From positions 1,550,001 to 1,614,000 of the forward strand of contig NZ_JBEPSM010000001.1 in assembly GCF_040548815.1 (NCBI RefSeq): DNA of 64,000 bases, read 5' to 3'. Position numbers and translations under genes: made by a program. Under the pieces are notes generated by a model, which saw nothing but the letters and a program-made list of their open reading frames with translations, did no database searches and was not told where the DNA came from. Source of the DNA: Kaistia defluvii. GTDB taxonomy: Bacteria; Pseudomonadota; Alphaproteobacteria; Rhizobiales; Kaistiaceae. Below are positions 50,728-60,323 of this stretch, piece by piece (positions within the stretch are counted from its first letter, which is position 1; each line of letters starts with the position of its first letter).

Positions 50728-51201
50728 ATGCACGAGAGACTGAACGCCTTCGCCGCCGCTCCTGAAGCCGTCAAGGCAATGATCGAACTGAGCGGTAAGC
50801 TGGCCGCGAGCAGCATCGAGCACAGCCTGCAGGAACTGGTGAAAATCCGCGCTTCGCAGATCAATGGCTGCGCCAATTGCCTGCACATGCACACGGCCGA
50901 TGCGCGCAAGCATGGCGAGACCGAGGAGCGGATCTACCTGCTCAGCGCCTGGCGCGAGTCGCTGCTCTATACCAAGCGCGAGCGCGCCGCCCTCGCCTGG
51001 ACGGAAGCGCTGACGCTGGTCGCGGAGACACGCGCGCCGGATGTCGACTATGAACTGGTTCAGGCCGCGTTCTCGGCGAAGGAACAGGTCGAGCTGACGC
51101 TCATGATCGGCGTCATCAACACCTGGAACCGCTTCGCGGTCGGCTTCCGCACCGTCCACCCAAACGACCGCAAGGCTGCCGCGCAAGAAGAGGCGGCGTG
51201 A
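50728..51201 (+). CDS. Carboxymuconolactone decarboxylase-family (AhpD-like) protein
   Basis: A 157-residue CMD/AhpD-fold protein. The redox motif CANCLHMH (a CxxC with His) is at about residues 49-56, in the helix SLQELVKIRASQINGCANCL. Homologues act as alkylhydroperoxidases or decarboxylases; the CxxC argues for a redox role. It is driven by an apparent ECF41 promoter and followed by the ECF41 gene, the standard arrangement in which an ECF41 factor controls a single adjacent CMD, oxidoreductase or epimerase gene. The ribosome site is GGAG about 10 nt before the ATG. Confidence 0.9.
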   Translation: MHERLNAFAAAPEAVKAMIELSGKLAASSIEHSLQELVKIRASQINGCANCLHMHTADARKHGETEERIYLLSAWRESLLYTKRERAALAWTEALTLVAETRAPDVDYELVQAAFSAKEQVELTLMIGVINTWNRFAVGFRTVHPNDRKAAAQEEAA

Positions 51202-51208
51202 CGATCCC

Positions 51209-51242
51209 TCCCCGGCCTGCGCCAGTGGTTGCAGGCCGGGGA
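51209..51242 (+). other. Strong intercistronic hairpin between CMD and ECF41 genes
   Basis: TCCCCGGCCTGC (51209-51220) pairs perfectly with GCAGGCCGGGGA (51231-51242), 12 bp with a 10-nt loop. It starts 7 bp past the CMD stop and ends 23 bp before the sigma factor start. There is no U tract. It may protect the CMD message, allow partial read-through, or limit sigma synthesis. Confidence 0.6.
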
Positions 51243-51265
51243 GACACTGACATCAAGGGAAAGCG

Positions 51266-52168
51266 ATGGTCGACGCGTCCACTGCCGAGTTTGAACAGCA
51301 CAGACGCTTCCTGACCGGGCTTGCCTATCGCATGCTCGGATCGCTTTCCGATGCCCAAGACATCGTGCAGGACGCCTTCCTGCGCTGGCACGGCGCCGAG
51401 CCGACCGCCTTGGCCAGCCCTCGGGCCTGGCTCGGCAAGATCGTCACCCGGCTCTGCCTCGACATGATGAAGTCCGCCAGGGCCCGGCGCGAGAGCTATG
51501 TCGGACAGTGGCTGCCGGAGCCGGTGATCGAGCCAATCGACCTGCCCCGCGCCGGCTCGATCGACGACCGGATCGACGCGCCCGTGGCCCTGATGCTCGC
51601 GTTGGAACGGCTCTCGCCGCTCGAGCGCGCCGCCTTTATCCTGCACGACATCTTCGAGATGGAATTCGACGAACTGTCCGATGCGCTGGACCGGACGGAG
51701 GCGGCGTGCCGGCAATTGCTGGTTCGCGCCCGGGGCCATGTCGGCAAAACCAGGCAGCGCTATGCGGTCGACGCGGAGGAGGCGAACCGGCTCACCACGG
51801 CCTTCTTCCAGGCGACCAGCAGCGGCGACGCTTCGGCGCTGCGCGACCTGCTGGCAGACGCCGCCCGCCTGCATGGCGATGGCGGCGGCAAGCGCCCCGC
51901 GACGCTCAACATCATCTATGGCGCCGACAAGATCAGCCGCTTCTTCGCCGGCGTCGCCCAGAAACCGGGGGCCCAAGCGAGCACGATCTGGTCCGGCCCG
52001 CTGCGCATCAACGGGCTGCCCGGCTTCGTCGCTCTCGATCCGTTCGGGACGCTCCAGGCCATCGCGCTGGAGATCGAGGACGGCCGCATTGTCGCGATCT
52101 ACAGTATGCGCAATCCCGACAAGTTGACCGGCGCCGAAGCCTTCCTTCCGGCGAGTCAGACGGCATAA
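51266..52168 (+). CDS. ECF41 family sigma factor with fused SnoaL-like domain
   Basis: A 300-residue sigma factor with region 2 (about 10-75, YRMLGSLSDAQDIVQDAFLR), region 4 (about 108-165, LERLSPLERAAFILHDIFEM) and a fused C-terminal NTF2/SnoaL domain (about 172-300). All three ECF41 hallmarks are present: WLPEP at 82-86 in the linker, DGGGK at 205-209 and NPDKL at 283-287. In this class the C-terminal domain both inhibits and activates the sigma factor, replacing an anti-sigma protein; none is encoded nearby. It should read the TGTCACA-N16-CGTC promoter upstream of the CMD gene and thus its own gene by read-through. Confidence 0.93.
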   Translation: MVDASTAEFEQHRRFLTGLAYRMLGSLSDAQDIVQDAFLRWHGAEPTALASPRAWLGKIVTRLCLDMMKSARARRESYVGQWLPEPVIEPIDLPRAGSIDDRIDAPVALMLALERLSPLERAAFILHDIFEMEFDELSDALDRTEAACRQLLVRARGHVGKTRQRYAVDAEEANRLTTAFFQATSSGDASALRDLLADAARLHGDGGGKRPATLNIIYGADKISRFFAGVAQKPGAQASTIWSGPLRINGLPGFVALDPFGTLQAIALEIEDGRIVAIYSMRNPDKLTGAEAFLPASQTA

Positions 52169-52200
52169 AAAAAGCGAGGCGCATCTCTGCGCCTCGCTTT
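52165..52200. terminator. Strong bidirectional terminator between sigma and clpA
   Basis: AAAGCGAGGCGCA (52171-52183) pairs with TGCGCCTCGCTTT (52188-52200), a 13-bp stem around TCTC. A run of seven A bases on the left gives a U tract for the minus-strand clpA transcript, and the T end serves the sigma gene. Confidence 0.88.
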
Positions 52201-52224
52201 CATCTCGGTTCAAGGCTGGACGGA

Positions 52225-54663
52225 TCACTCCGTCTTCAGCGGCACCTTGGGCACCAAGCCACCACGCTTAGGCGGCGTCGTGGGCGCTTCCGGGGCCGCC
52301 TTCTTGGCGCTGGCCGCCTTGCGACGCGGCTTCGCCTTGGCCTTCGGCTCCTCGGGCTCGGGCTTCGGCGTCACCGGACCATCCTCGATCGGGTCGAGGT
52401 GCAGGCCGGTCTCGCCGTTCTCCTTGGTCTCGACCGTGATCTTGACCGTACCGCCCTTGCGCAGCTTGCCGAACAGCACTTCGTCAGCCAGCGGCTGCTT
52501 GATGTACTGCTGGATCACGCGGCCAAGCGGGCGAGCGCCCATCTGCCGGTCGTAACCCTTGTGCGCGAGCCAATCGACCGCCTCGGGCGAAAGATCGAAG
52601 GTGACGCCGCGGTCGGCCAACTGGGCCTCGAGCTGCAGCACGAACTTCTGCACGACATTGTGCACGACCTCGATCGGCAGATTGCCGAACTGGACGATCG
52701 CGTCGAGCCGGTTGCGGAACTCCGGCGCGAACAGGCGGTTAATCGCCTCCTGGTCGTCGGGGTCGCGAGTCGTCGACTTGAAGCCGATGGCGGGCTTGGC
52801 GAGATCGGCCGCGCCGGCATTGGTGGTCATGATCAGGATGACGTTCCTGAAATCGACCTGCTTGCCGTTGTGGTCGGTCAGCTTGCCGTGATCCATGACC
52901 TGCAACAGGATGTTGAACAGGTCCGGATGCGCCTTCTCGATTTCGTCGAGCAGCAGCACGCAATGCGGATGCTGGTCGACGCCGTCGGTCAGCAGGCCGC
53001 CCTGGTCGAAGCCGACATAGCCGGGCGGCGCGCCGATCAGCCGCGAGACCGTGTGGCGCTCCATATATTCCGACATGTCGAAGCGGATCAGCTCGACGCC
53101 GAGGCTTGCCGCCAGTTGCTTGGCAACTTCGGTCTTGCCGACGCCGGTCGGTCCCGCGAACAGATAGGAGCCGATCGGCTTCTCCGGTTCGCGCAGGCCG
53201 GCACGAGCCAGCTTGATCGCCGAGGTGACCTGGGCGATGGCGCTGTCCTGCCCGTATACGACGCGCTTCAGCGTCGTCTCCAGGCTCTTCAGCACTTCCT
53301 GATCGTCCTTCGACACCGTCTTAGGCGGGATCCGCGCCATGGTGGCGATGGTGTCCTCGATCTCCTTGACGCCGATGGTCTTCTTCCGGCGGTTCTCCGG
53401 GATCAGCATCTGCGAGGCGCCGGTCTCGTCGATCACGTCGATCGCCTTGTCCGGCAGCTTGCGGTCATGGATGTAGCGGGCCGACAGTTCGACCGCCGAC
53501 TTGATCGCGTCATTGGTGTAGCGGACGCGGTGGAAGTCCTCGAAATAGGGCTTCAGCCCCTTCAGGATCTCGATCGCATCGGGGATCGTCGGCTCGTTAA
53601 CGTCGATCTTCTGGAAGCGCCGGACAAGGGCCCGGTCCTTCTCGAAGAACTGACGGTATTCCTTGTAGGTGGTCGAGCCGATGCAGCGGATTGCGCCGCC
53701 GGCCAGGGCCGGCTTCAGCAGGTTGGAGGCATCCATCGCCCCGCCCGACGTTGCGCCCGCACCGATGACGGTATGGATCTCGTCGATGAACAGGATCGAA
53801 CCCGGATATTCCTCGATCTCCTTGACGACCTGCTTCAGCCGCTCTTCGAAATCGCCGCGATAGCGGGTTCCGGCGAGCAGCGTGCCCATGTCGAGCGAGA
53901 AGATGGTCGAACCGGCCAGCACGTCGGGGACGTCGCCCTCGACGATGCGCTTGGCCAGGCCTTCGGCGATCGCGGTCTTGCCCACGCCCGGGTCGCCGAC
54001 GAAGAGCGGATTGTTCTTCTGACGGCGGCAGAGGACCTGGATCGTACGCGCGATCTCAATGTCGCGGCCGATCAGCGGGTCGATCTTGCCCTTCTTCGCC
54101 TTCTCGTTGAGGTTGACGCAATAAGCATCCAGCGCGTCAGCCTTCTTCTTGTTTTCCTCGCGGCTGTCGACCGTAGCGGCGTCGTCGTCGACACCGTGCA
54201 CAGGCCGGCTCTCGCTCATGCCGGCGCGCTTGGCGATGCCGTGCGAGATGTAGTTGACCGCGTCGTAGCGGGTCATGTCCTGCTCCTGCAAGAAGTAGGC
54301 GGCATGGCTCTCGCGCTCGGCGAAGATCGCGACGAGCACGTTGGCGCCGGTGACTTCCTCACGGCCGGACGACTGCACATGGATCACAGCGCGCTGGATG
54401 ACGCGCTGGAACCCGGCGGTCGGCTTCGAGTCTTCCTCGGGGCCATGCGCCAGATTGGCCAGTTCCGTATCAATGTAATCGATGAGGCTGCGCTTCAGCA
54501 TGTCGAGATCGACATTGCAGGCACGCATGACGGCAGCCGCATCCTGATCTTCGATCAGAGCGAGCAGGAGATGTTCGAGTGTCGCGTACTCTTGATGGCG
54601 TTCGTTCGCGAAGGCGAGCGCCTGGTGGAGGGCCTTTTCGAGGCTTCTGGAGAATGACGGCAC
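52225..54663 (-). CDS. clpA: ATP-dependent Clp protease ATP-binding subunit ClpA
   Basis: An 812-residue double-ring AAA+ unfoldase from the GTG at 54663 ([20 protein letters not shown]), behind GAGGTCCTAAC. Clp-N repeat domain about 1-150, AAA-1 with [17 protein letters not shown]-2 with [20 protein letters not shown], the ClpP-docking IGF loop in KPAIGFKS, and C-terminal D2-small domain. It feeds substrates to ClpP, with ClpS as adaptor. The last roughly 55 residues are a Pro/Lys/Ala-rich, probably disordered tail not found in the Escherichia coli protein. Confidence 0.96.
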   Translation of the reverse strand: MPSFSRSLEKALHQALAFANERHQEYATLEHLLLALIEDQDAAAVMRACNVDLDMLKRSLIDYIDTELANLAHGPEEDSKPTAGFQRVIQRAVIHVQSSGREEVTGANVLVAIFAERESHAAYFLQEQDMTRYDAVNYISHGIAKRAGMSESRPVHGVDDDAATVDSREENKKKADALDAYCVNLNEKAKKGKIDPLIGRDIEIARTIQVLCRRQKNNPLFVGDPGVGKTAIAEGLAKRIVEGDVPDVLAGSTIFSLDMGTLLAGTRYRGDFEERLKQVVKEIEEYPGSILFIDEIHTVIGAGATSGGAMDASNLLKPALAGGAIRCIGSTTYKEYRQFFEKDRALVRRFQKIDVNEPTIPDAIEILKGLKPYFEDFHRVRYTNDAIKSAVELSARYIHDRKLPDKAIDVIDETGASQMLIPENRRKKTIGVKEIEDTIATMARIPPKTVSKDDQEVLKSLETTLKRVVYGQDSAIAQVTSAIKLARAGLREPEKPIGSYLFAGPTGVGKTEVAKQLAASLGVELIRFDMSEYMERHTVSRLIGAPPGYVGFDQGGLLTDGVDQHPHCVLLLDEIEKAHPDLFNILLQVMDHGKLTDHNGKQVDFRNVILIMTTNAGAADLAKPAIGFKSTTRDPDDQEAINRLFAPEFRNRLDAIVQFGNLPIEVVHNVVQKFVLQLEAQLADRGVTFDLSPEAVDWLAHKGYDRQMGARPLGRVIQQYIKQPLADEVLFGKLRKGGTVKITVETKENGETGLHLDPIEDGPVTPKPEPEEPKAKAKPRRKAASAKKAAPEAPTTPPKRGGLVPKVPLKTE

Positions 54664-54672
54664 GTTAGGACC

Positions 54673-55002
54673 TCACTTCCTTTCCATCACGCATTGCAGC
54701 GGATGTTGGTGTTTGCGCGCGAAATCCATCACCTGGGTGACCTTGGTCTCGGCCACTTCATAGGTGAAGACACCACACTCCCCCACACCATGCTGATGCA
54801 CATGCAGCATGATCTGCGTCGCCTCTTCCCGGTTCTTGTTGAAGAACCGCTCGACGACATGCACGACGAATTCCATCGGCGTGTAGTCGTCGTTCAAAAG
54901 CAGAACGCGATACAGGTTCGGCCGTTTGATTTTCGGCCGTGTTTTGGTGACGACGCCAATGTCGTTGTCGCCATCATCGGAACGACGAGGTTCTTTGCTC
55001 AT
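54673..55002 (-). CDS. clpS: ClpS N-end-rule adaptor
   Basis: A 109-residue adaptor. The core [20 protein letters not shown] with the N-degron-binding DD/M residues, [20 protein letters not shown] and the ClpA-contacting [20 protein letters not shown] are all present. It delivers proteins bearing N-terminal destabilising residues to ClpAP. It starts 9 bp upstream of clpA, so both form one operon. Confidence 0.96.
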   Translation of the reverse strand: MSKEPRRSDDGDNDIGVVTKTRPKIKRPNLYRVLLLNDDYTPMEFVVHVVERFFNKNREEATQIMLHVHQHGVGECGVFTYEVAETKVTQVMDFARKHQHPLQCVMERK

Positions 55003-55241
55003 ATGGTTCGATCGATACGTCGCTAAAACGGAATCCTGCCGATAATCACGCTGCAGCGCAATCGCTCATTTCGAGGATCCGCGCTGCCGCTCGCCAGACA
55101 GGCGGGAGAGGTGTCGAGGCTTTATATGGGGAGGCTTCTCACCGATGGAAGTGCAGCCTGCCCGACGCATGGACATCGCATCGGTTTCGGTCCTATCTCA
55201 GCCTGCCGGTCGAACCCGACGCGGAATGGATCGGAGCCTGA

Positions 55242-55481
55242 ATGGCCGTTACCACACAGTATATCGTGCAGCCCTACCGCCTCAACAAGCGCGGCAAGCT
55301 GGAAGCCGAACCGGCGGTCGCCGCCAGTTCGGCCGAAAATGCCAAGCAGCGCGCGGAAAAATTGTCGGACTCGCGCGCCGGCGTCATCGCCTTCCAGATC
55401 GCCGTCGACGCAGAGATGGGCGACTACGGCGAACCGGTGACCCTCGCCCGCTTCGGAAGCCTTCCGGAAGAAATGGACTAG
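55242..55481 (+). CDS. Small conserved-type hypothetical protein
   Basis: A 79-residue protein (MAVTTQYIVQPYRLNKRGKL) behind CGGAGCCTGA. The sequence EPAVAASSAENAKQRAEKLS followed by AGVIAFQIAVDAEMGDYGEP suggests a small alpha/beta unit of a kind often annotated as hypothetical in this order. No motif is recognised. It is divergent from clpS and convergent with the phasin gene. Confidence 0.7.
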   Translation: MAVTTQYIVQPYRLNKRGKLEAEPAVAASSAENAKQRAEKLSDSRAGVIAFQIAVDAEMGDYGEPVTLARFGSLPEEMD

Positions 55482-55522
55482 CCGGCCGCCAGCGGCGAGC
55501 GGAACGCCGCCCGCCCCTCCAA

Positions 55523-55549
55523 CAAAAAGCCCGGCGCGAAGGCCGGGCT
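55523..55549 (-). terminator. Terminator of the phasin gene
   Basis: On the minus strand AGCCCGGC pairs with GCCGGGCT (8 bp, 6-nt loop), followed by TTTTTGTTGG. It lies 24 bp after the phasin stop. Confidence 0.75.
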
Positions 55550-55572
55550 CGAATTTCGTAGAACTCTGACGC

Positions 55573-55938
55573 TTAGCTCGGGAATTTTCCGAACAGCCCT
55601 TCGAACGGCTTGTAGGCGTCGCGGGTCATCTCCGTCATCATCGCGCCGAACTTCGACATCTGACCGACATAGCCTTCATAGGCGGTCTTGACGTATTCGC
55701 TCTGCGCCTCGACGGCCTTCTCGACGCTGCTCGAGGAAAGGATCTTTTCGAGCGCCGCGGAGCCGGTCTCGAAGCTCTTCTTCGAATAATCCGCGGCTTC
55801 GACCGCGATCGCCTGGAGGCCCTGACTCATCGAGCCGAAGCTCTTCATCGCAAGATCGACGCTTTCCTTGCTTGCCTTCTGCATGCCCTCGAAATCCTGG
55901 ATCAAAGAAAGGCCCTCCGCGTAAGAACCCCGCGCCAT
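55573..55938 (-). CDS. Phasin family protein
   Basis: A 121-residue phasin from the ATG at 55938 (MARGSYAEGLSLIQDFEGMQ); a longer reading reaches into the promoter. It is almost wholly amphipathic helix, for example ESVDLAMKSFGSMSQGLQAI and SEYVKTAYEGYVGQMSKFGA. Phasins coat polyhydroxyalkanoate granules or act as stress-linked surfactants. A region with TTGCACCGCACAATTGC lies 60-80 bp upstream and might bind a PhaR-type regulator; that is only suggestive. No other PHA genes are in the window. Confidence 0.85.
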   Translation of the reverse strand: MARGSYAEGLSLIQDFEGMQKASKESVDLAMKSFGSMSQGLQAIAVEAADYSKKSFETGSAALEKILSSSSVEKAVEAQSEYVKTAYEGYVGQMSKFGAMMTEMTRDAYKPFEGLFGKFPS

Positions 55939-56343
55939 AGCGGGTTCAATACGGAGCACGTTCAGGCAGCCCGGGGCCGGAGTCAAGAAATTTTGTTGCA
56001 CCGCACAATTGCGGCATGGCGAGCGCGACGCTGCGGCAGGCCGCGCCAGCCCCAAAATGGGACCCAAACCTGCCCCCTGATTTTTACGGATTCGTAACGG
56101 CGTTTCCTTAGCTTCCATTCATCAGGCCGGAAAGCCACGCCGAATTGGCGGGAGCGCGCTTTCTGGGGCCCGGAATGGAAATATGGAACGAAAGCGCAGG
56201 CGGCCGCCATTTCGGTCCGTCGGCGGCAAAATTCCAGAACCGCCATTCTTGCCTCAAAAAAGTTCCGGTCTTGGGGTCAGTTGGTAATTGGGCACTGCCG
56301 GAGTTGACGCTCCGGTTCTGCGAGACGCGGAGAGATCACTCAC

Positions 56344-57924
56344 ATGTTGATGGGCCTGAACCCCCTCGGCCGGCATTGCGTCCGCTCGGTTCGGCGCGCT
56401 CTGGCGGGCATTCTTGTCGCCGGCGTGGCGTTGACCGCGGTCACCGTGGAAGCCGCCGCAGCGCCCAACTCATCCATCGTCGTCGATGCCAAGACCGGCA
56501 AGGTCTTGTACTCGAAGGAGCCCGACGCGCTGCGTCGCCCCGCCTCCCTCACCAAGATGATGACGCTCTATCTGCTATTCGGCGAGCTGGAGAGCGGCCG
56601 GCTCACCATGTCGTCCCGACTTCGCGTTTCCGAATTCGCCTCGCGCCAGCGACCGACGAAGCTGGGCCTCAAGCCCGGTTCGACGATCGCCGTCCGCGAC
56701 GCCATGCTCGGCCTGATCACGCGTTCGGCCAATGACGCCGCCGTGGTCATCGCCGAAAATCTTTCAGGCTCTGAAGCCGCCTTTGCCCAGCGCATGACCC
56801 GCACCGCCCGGTCGATCGGCATGAGCCGCACCACGTTCCGCAACGCCTCCGGCCTGCCCAATGACGGTCAGTGGTCGACGGCGCGCGACATGGCGACCCT
56901 CGGCCGCGCGCTGCAGGACCGCTATCCGCGCTATTACAAGTTCTTCGCGACCAAGAGCTTCGTCTACAACGGCCGCGTCATCAACGGTCACAACCGCCTG
57001 CTCGGCCGCGTCAATGGCGTCGACGGCATCAAGACCGGCTACACCAATGCCTCGGGCTACAATCTCGTCTCGTCCGTGAAGCGCGACAACCGCGCTCTGG
57101 TCGCGACCGTCATGGGCGGCAACACCGGCGCTGCCCGCGACAAGCAGATGGCCACGATGCTCGAGAAATACCTGCCCGTCGCCTATGCCGGCCCGGCCAA
57201 GTCGCGCTCGCTGTTTGCCCGCGCCCAGAATGCGCCGGCCGCGGATGTCGACGATGTCGAGACCGAAGTCGCCGTCGCGGCGCCTACCCCCGCACCGGTC
57301 CCCGCCGCTCGCCCTGCCCGCGCTGAGACGGTCGCTGTCGCGGCCGTCGCCACCCCGCTTGCCAAGGCCATGCCGCTCGCCAAGCCCCTGCCGCTGGCGA
57401 AGGCTGCTCCGATCCCGGCGCCCGCCCCGGTCCAGGTCGCCGATGTCGAGGATGAGGAGCCCGTCTCCGTCCAGGCCTATGCGCCGGAGCCGATCGAGCC
57501 CGCCGCCGCCCGCGGACCGCGCATGGTTTTCCAGACCGGCCCGGCCGGCAAGCCGATCAGCCGCCCGTCCGTCAAGACGGCCGCCATCGTCCAGCCCGTC
57601 CCCACCGCCGACGACGATTCGGGCGACAGCTTCACCGGAAGCATCGCCGCTTCCGCTGCGCCGACCGCTGAAATCGCCGATGGCTGGAAGATCCAGATTG
57701 CCGCCGCACCCGACGAAGACGGCGCCAAGCTGATGCTGGACCGCGCCAAGTCCAAGGCAGGCAAGATGCTGGCCAGTGCAACGCCCAGCGTCGAGCCCGT
57801 CGCCAAGGGCGCTTCGACCCTCTACCGCGCCCGCTTCGCCGGGTTCGACAACAAGGATCAGGCCCGCGCCGTTTGCGCATACCTGACGAAGCGCGATGTG
57901 TCCTGCCTTGCCGTCCGTCAGTAA
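56344..57924 (+). CDS. D-alanyl-D-alanine carboxypeptidase with SPOR tail
   Basis: A 526-residue penicillin-binding protein. N-terminal signal or anchor (about 20-38), transpeptidase-fold domain with SLTK at 68-71, SAN at 128-130 and KTG at 230-232. A long Ala/Pro-rich linker (about 290-430) leads to a SPOR domain (WKIQIAAAPDEDGAKLMLDR at about 447-466, then YRARFAGFDNKDQARAVCAY). It trims peptidoglycan pentapeptides; the SPOR domain binds denuded glycan, placing the enzyme at the septum. It is a typical alphaproteobacterial arrangement. Confidence 0.93.
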   Translation: MLMGLNPLGRHCVRSVRRALAGILVAGVALTAVTVEAAAAPNSSIVVDAKTGKVLYSKEPDALRRPASLTKMMTLYLLFGELESGRLTMSSRLRVSEFASRQRPTKLGLKPGSTIAVRDAMLGLITRSANDAAVVIAENLSGSEAAFAQRMTRTARSIGMSRTTFRNASGLPNDGQWSTARDMATLGRALQDRYPRYYKFFATKSFVYNGRVINGHNRLLGRVNGVDGIKTGYTNASGYNLVSSVKRDNRALVATVMGGNTGAARDKQMATMLEKYLPVAYAGPAKSRSLFARAQNAPAADVDDVETEVAVAAPTPAPVPAARPARAETVAVAAVATPLAKAMPLAKPLPLAKAAPIPAPAPVQVADVEDEEPVSVQAYAPEPIEPAAARGPRMVFQTGPAGKPISRPSVKTAAIVQPVPTADDDSGDSFTGSIAASAAPTAEIADGWKIQIAAAPDEDGAKLMLDRAKSKAGKMLASATPSVEPVAKGASTLYRARFAGFDNKDQARAVCAYLTKRDVSCLAVRQ

Positions 57925-57978
57925 CGGGCGGCCGCGTACCAGAATTTCGCCCTCCTTTTTTGTACCTGCGTTTGGGAG

Positions 57979-58611
57979 CTAGCGATGTCCGCCGAGGAGT
58001 CTTTCCTTCGCCTCGTTGATTTGGGCGGCCAAGAACGTCGATCCTCCCTGGTCGGGATGGACGCGTTTCATCAGCCGTCGGTAGGCCGTTCTGATTTCGG
58101 CCTCGGAAGCGCCGGCCGAAAGGCCAAGGATCTGGTAGGCCTGCTCATCTGTCATGGCGCCCGCGCGCGCCGTGCGGCGCGACCTGCCTGCCGGGTCACT
58201 CTCGACGTGTTCACGCCAACCGGGAATGCGGCGGTCGAGATAAGCTTCGAGTAAGGCGCGGTCGCGGGCCCTGCCCGCGACTTCGGAATAGAGAACCACC
58301 AGTTCATCGGGGCTCAAGCTCTGGAGCGCCCGACCGGCAAAGCGGCCTTGCCTGACTTGGCCCGCCTCGATCCACGGCTTCATCGTTTCGAGAATCTTCG
58401 GCTTGAGCAGCCAGAGGCCGATCGCCAGCAGCGGGATGCCCGCGCCCAGCCGCCCGGTCGCGGCGGTAAAGATGCCGGTCGAGATCAGCGCCCCCGCCGC
58501 GCCGCGACGCACGGCACGGCCCAAGGCATGCGCGCCCTTCTCGCCTCCGAACAGAAACGCGATTCCGATCGATACGGCGAGCACGCCCAGAAACGGGATA
58601 ATCAGGCCCAT
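57979..58611 (-). CDS. Membrane-anchored J-domain protein
   Basis: A 210-residue protein from the ATG at 58611. Residues 1-70 hold two membrane segments (MGLIIPFLGVLAVSIGIAFL and ALISTGIFTAATGRLGAGIP), a cytosolic linker follows, and the last 60 residues are a J domain (DEQAYQILGLSAGASEAEIR, MKRVHPDQGGSTF with the HPD tripeptide). C-terminal J domains on a membrane stub resemble DjlA/TIM14-type cochaperones recruiting DnaK to the membrane. Client unknown. Confidence 0.85.
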   Translation of the reverse strand: MGLIIPFLGVLAVSIGIAFLFGGEKGAHALGRAVRRGAAGALISTGIFTAATGRLGAGIPLLAIGLWLLKPKILETMKPWIEAGQVRQGRFAGRALQSLSPDELVVLYSEVAGRARDRALLEAYLDRRIPGWREHVESDPAGRSRRTARAGAMTDEQAYQILGLSAGASEAEIRTAYRRLMKRVHPDQGGSTFLAAQINEAKERLLGGHR

Positions 58612-58802
58612 CGGCACTCCAAACCGGCCGATTCCTTCCGGCCCTCTCCTCTCTATTGCGGGCAAGTCTCCCGCGCGGCAAGGGCCCGCGCCGCAATGGA
58701 TGATGCCTGCGTGATTTGCTAGACAGTCGCGGCACGGTCGCCACCGCAGCCTCTCCGATCACGAGGCATTAAGGCCACCGCGCTGCGCAACAAGGACATG
58801 CC

Positions 58803-59651
58803 ATGCCTGCCAGCCCGATCATCTACCGTACCGTCGACGACCTGCGCTCTGCCGTTGCCGCATGGCGACGCGACGGCCTTCGCGTTGGCATGGTGCCCAC
58901 CATGGGCGCGCTGCATAGCGGGCATCTGGAACTCGTGCGCGCCGCGCGCGAACGGGCGGACCGCATCATCGTGACGATCTTCGTCAATCCGACCCAGTTT
59001 GCGCCAACCGAGGATTTCGGTTCCTACCCGCGCACCGAGGCGAGCGACGTCGCCAAGCTGGCGGAACTGGGCGTCGAAGGCGTGTTCGCTCCCAACGCCA
59101 ACGAGATGTATCCGGCCGGCTATGCGACGACCGTATCGCTCGCAGGCCCGGCGATCGGGCTGGAGACGGACTTCCGTCCGCATTTCTTCGCCGGCGTCGC
59201 GACCGTCGTCTCCAAGCTGCTGATCGCCGGTTTTCCGGATGTCGCCCTGTTCGGGGAGAAGGATTACCAACAGCTGATGGTGGTGCGGCAGATGGTGCGC
59301 GACCTGCGCCTGCCGTCGGAGATCGTCGGCCTGCCGACCATCCGCGAGCCCGACGGCCTCGCCCTCTCCTCTCGCAATGCCTATCTCTCGGCCGAGGAGC
59401 GGCAGACCGCGACGACGATCTCGCGCGCCATGCGCCAGGCAGCGGGCTCGATCCGGGCCGGCGGGGACGTCGAGGCGGCGCTTGCCGAAGGCCGCGAGAC
59501 GCTGAAGGCGGCGGGCTTCCGGGTCGATTATCTGGTGTTGCGAAATGCCGAGACGCTGGCGGAAATTGTTGACTTGGCTAGCGAGCCGCGCCGGATGCTG
59601 GCAGCCGCTTGGCTGGGCAAGACCCGCCTGATCGACAACATCGCGGTCTGA
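58803..59651 (+). CDS. panC: Pantothenate synthetase
   Basis: A 282-residue PanC that joins pantoate and beta-alanine using ATP. PTMGALHSGHLELVRAARER carries the HxGH-type nucleotide motif, FVNPTQFAPTEDFGSYPRTE, GEKDYQQLMVVRQMVRDLRL and SSRNAYLSAEER the remaining active-site blocks. Its stop is 3 bp from the convergent DUF1489 stop. panB is not in the window. Confidence 0.96.
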   Translation: MPASPIIYRTVDDLRSAVAAWRRDGLRVGMVPTMGALHSGHLELVRAARERADRIIVTIFVNPTQFAPTEDFGSYPRTEASDVAKLAELGVEGVFAPNANEMYPAGYATTVSLAGPAIGLETDFRPHFFAGVATVVSKLLIAGFPDVALFGEKDYQQLMVVRQMVRDLRLPSEIVGLPTIREPDGLALSSRNAYLSAEERQTATTISRAMRQAAGSIRAGGDVEAALAEGRETLKAAGFRVDYLVLRNAETLAEIVDLASEPRRMLAAAWLGKTRLIDNIAV

Positions 59652-59654
59652 GGA

Positions 59655-60092
59655 TCAGAGAAGGCCGAGCTCGGCGAGTTCGGCCTTCAGCGCGGAGGGC
59701 AGTTCGTCGCCTCCGCCGCCGATCGATGCCAGATCGCGCGGCGCGTCCTTCTCCAGCAGATAGCGCCAGCCTTGGAAAGGCCGCTTGGGCTGCCATTCGG
59801 TCGGCACCACTTCAGGGTCGAACACGATGCGGCAGCGCTGGATGCCGTCGTCGCCGGTAACCGCCTGCAGGTCGAGCAGGCGCTGGCGCGCCTGAACCTG
59901 ACCCTTGATCACCCAGTAGAGAGACCCGCCGTCCAGCAGCTCGGGAATGCGCTTTGGCATCATGCGAGTAGTGTGCGTGTCTTCGGGATCGAGCCCCATG
60001 CCGCGCTGGCGGGCGATGTCCTGCGCGATCCAGTCGGTCAGCTGCTCAATCGATTCGACGCCGACGCAAAGCTTGATGAGATGCAGGGCCAT
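59655..60092 (-). CDS. DUF1489 family protein
   Basis: A 145-residue protein from the ATG at 60092 (MALHLIKLCVGVESIEQLTD). DUF1489 is recognised from DTHTTRMMPKRIPELLDGGS, LYWVIKGQVQARQRLLDLQA, CRIVFDPEVVPTEWQPKRPF and QGWRYLLEKDAPRDL. It is almost universal in Hyphomicrobiales, and its function is unknown. Longer readings cross noncoding sequence. Confidence 0.92.
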   Translation of the reverse strand: MALHLIKLCVGVESIEQLTDWIAQDIARQRGMGLDPEDTHTTRMMPKRIPELLDGGSLYWVIKGQVQARQRLLDLQAVTGDDGIQRCRIVFDPEVVPTEWQPKRPFQGWRYLLEKDAPRDLASIGGGGDELPSALKAELAELGLL

Positions 60093-60323
60093 TCCGGAAC
60101 ACGTGTCCTCAAACGGGAGCGCGGCGGGAGCCGCGGCAATTTTTCCACAAGGATGAATTGGCGCTCGGCTTCGGACTGGCCTATGAGCCTGTCTGGAAAC
60201 GGCGCAAACTAAGCATAGGCGTTCCGCCTGTCCCGCGAAAGCGTGAAGGGCGCTCGAACATGGCGCTGACTGGACATTCGACGGCCGGCCCTCGCTGTGC
60301 CGCCCCCGGACCACGAGGCGAAC

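Noticed and set aside
51508..54657. Plus-strand open frame of more than 1,000 codons opposite clpA and overlapping the sigma factor gene
   Set aside because: It is the mirror of GC-rich coding on the other strand; its translation is Arg/Asp/Leu-rich without motifs, while clpA in the same place has complete AAA+ signatures.
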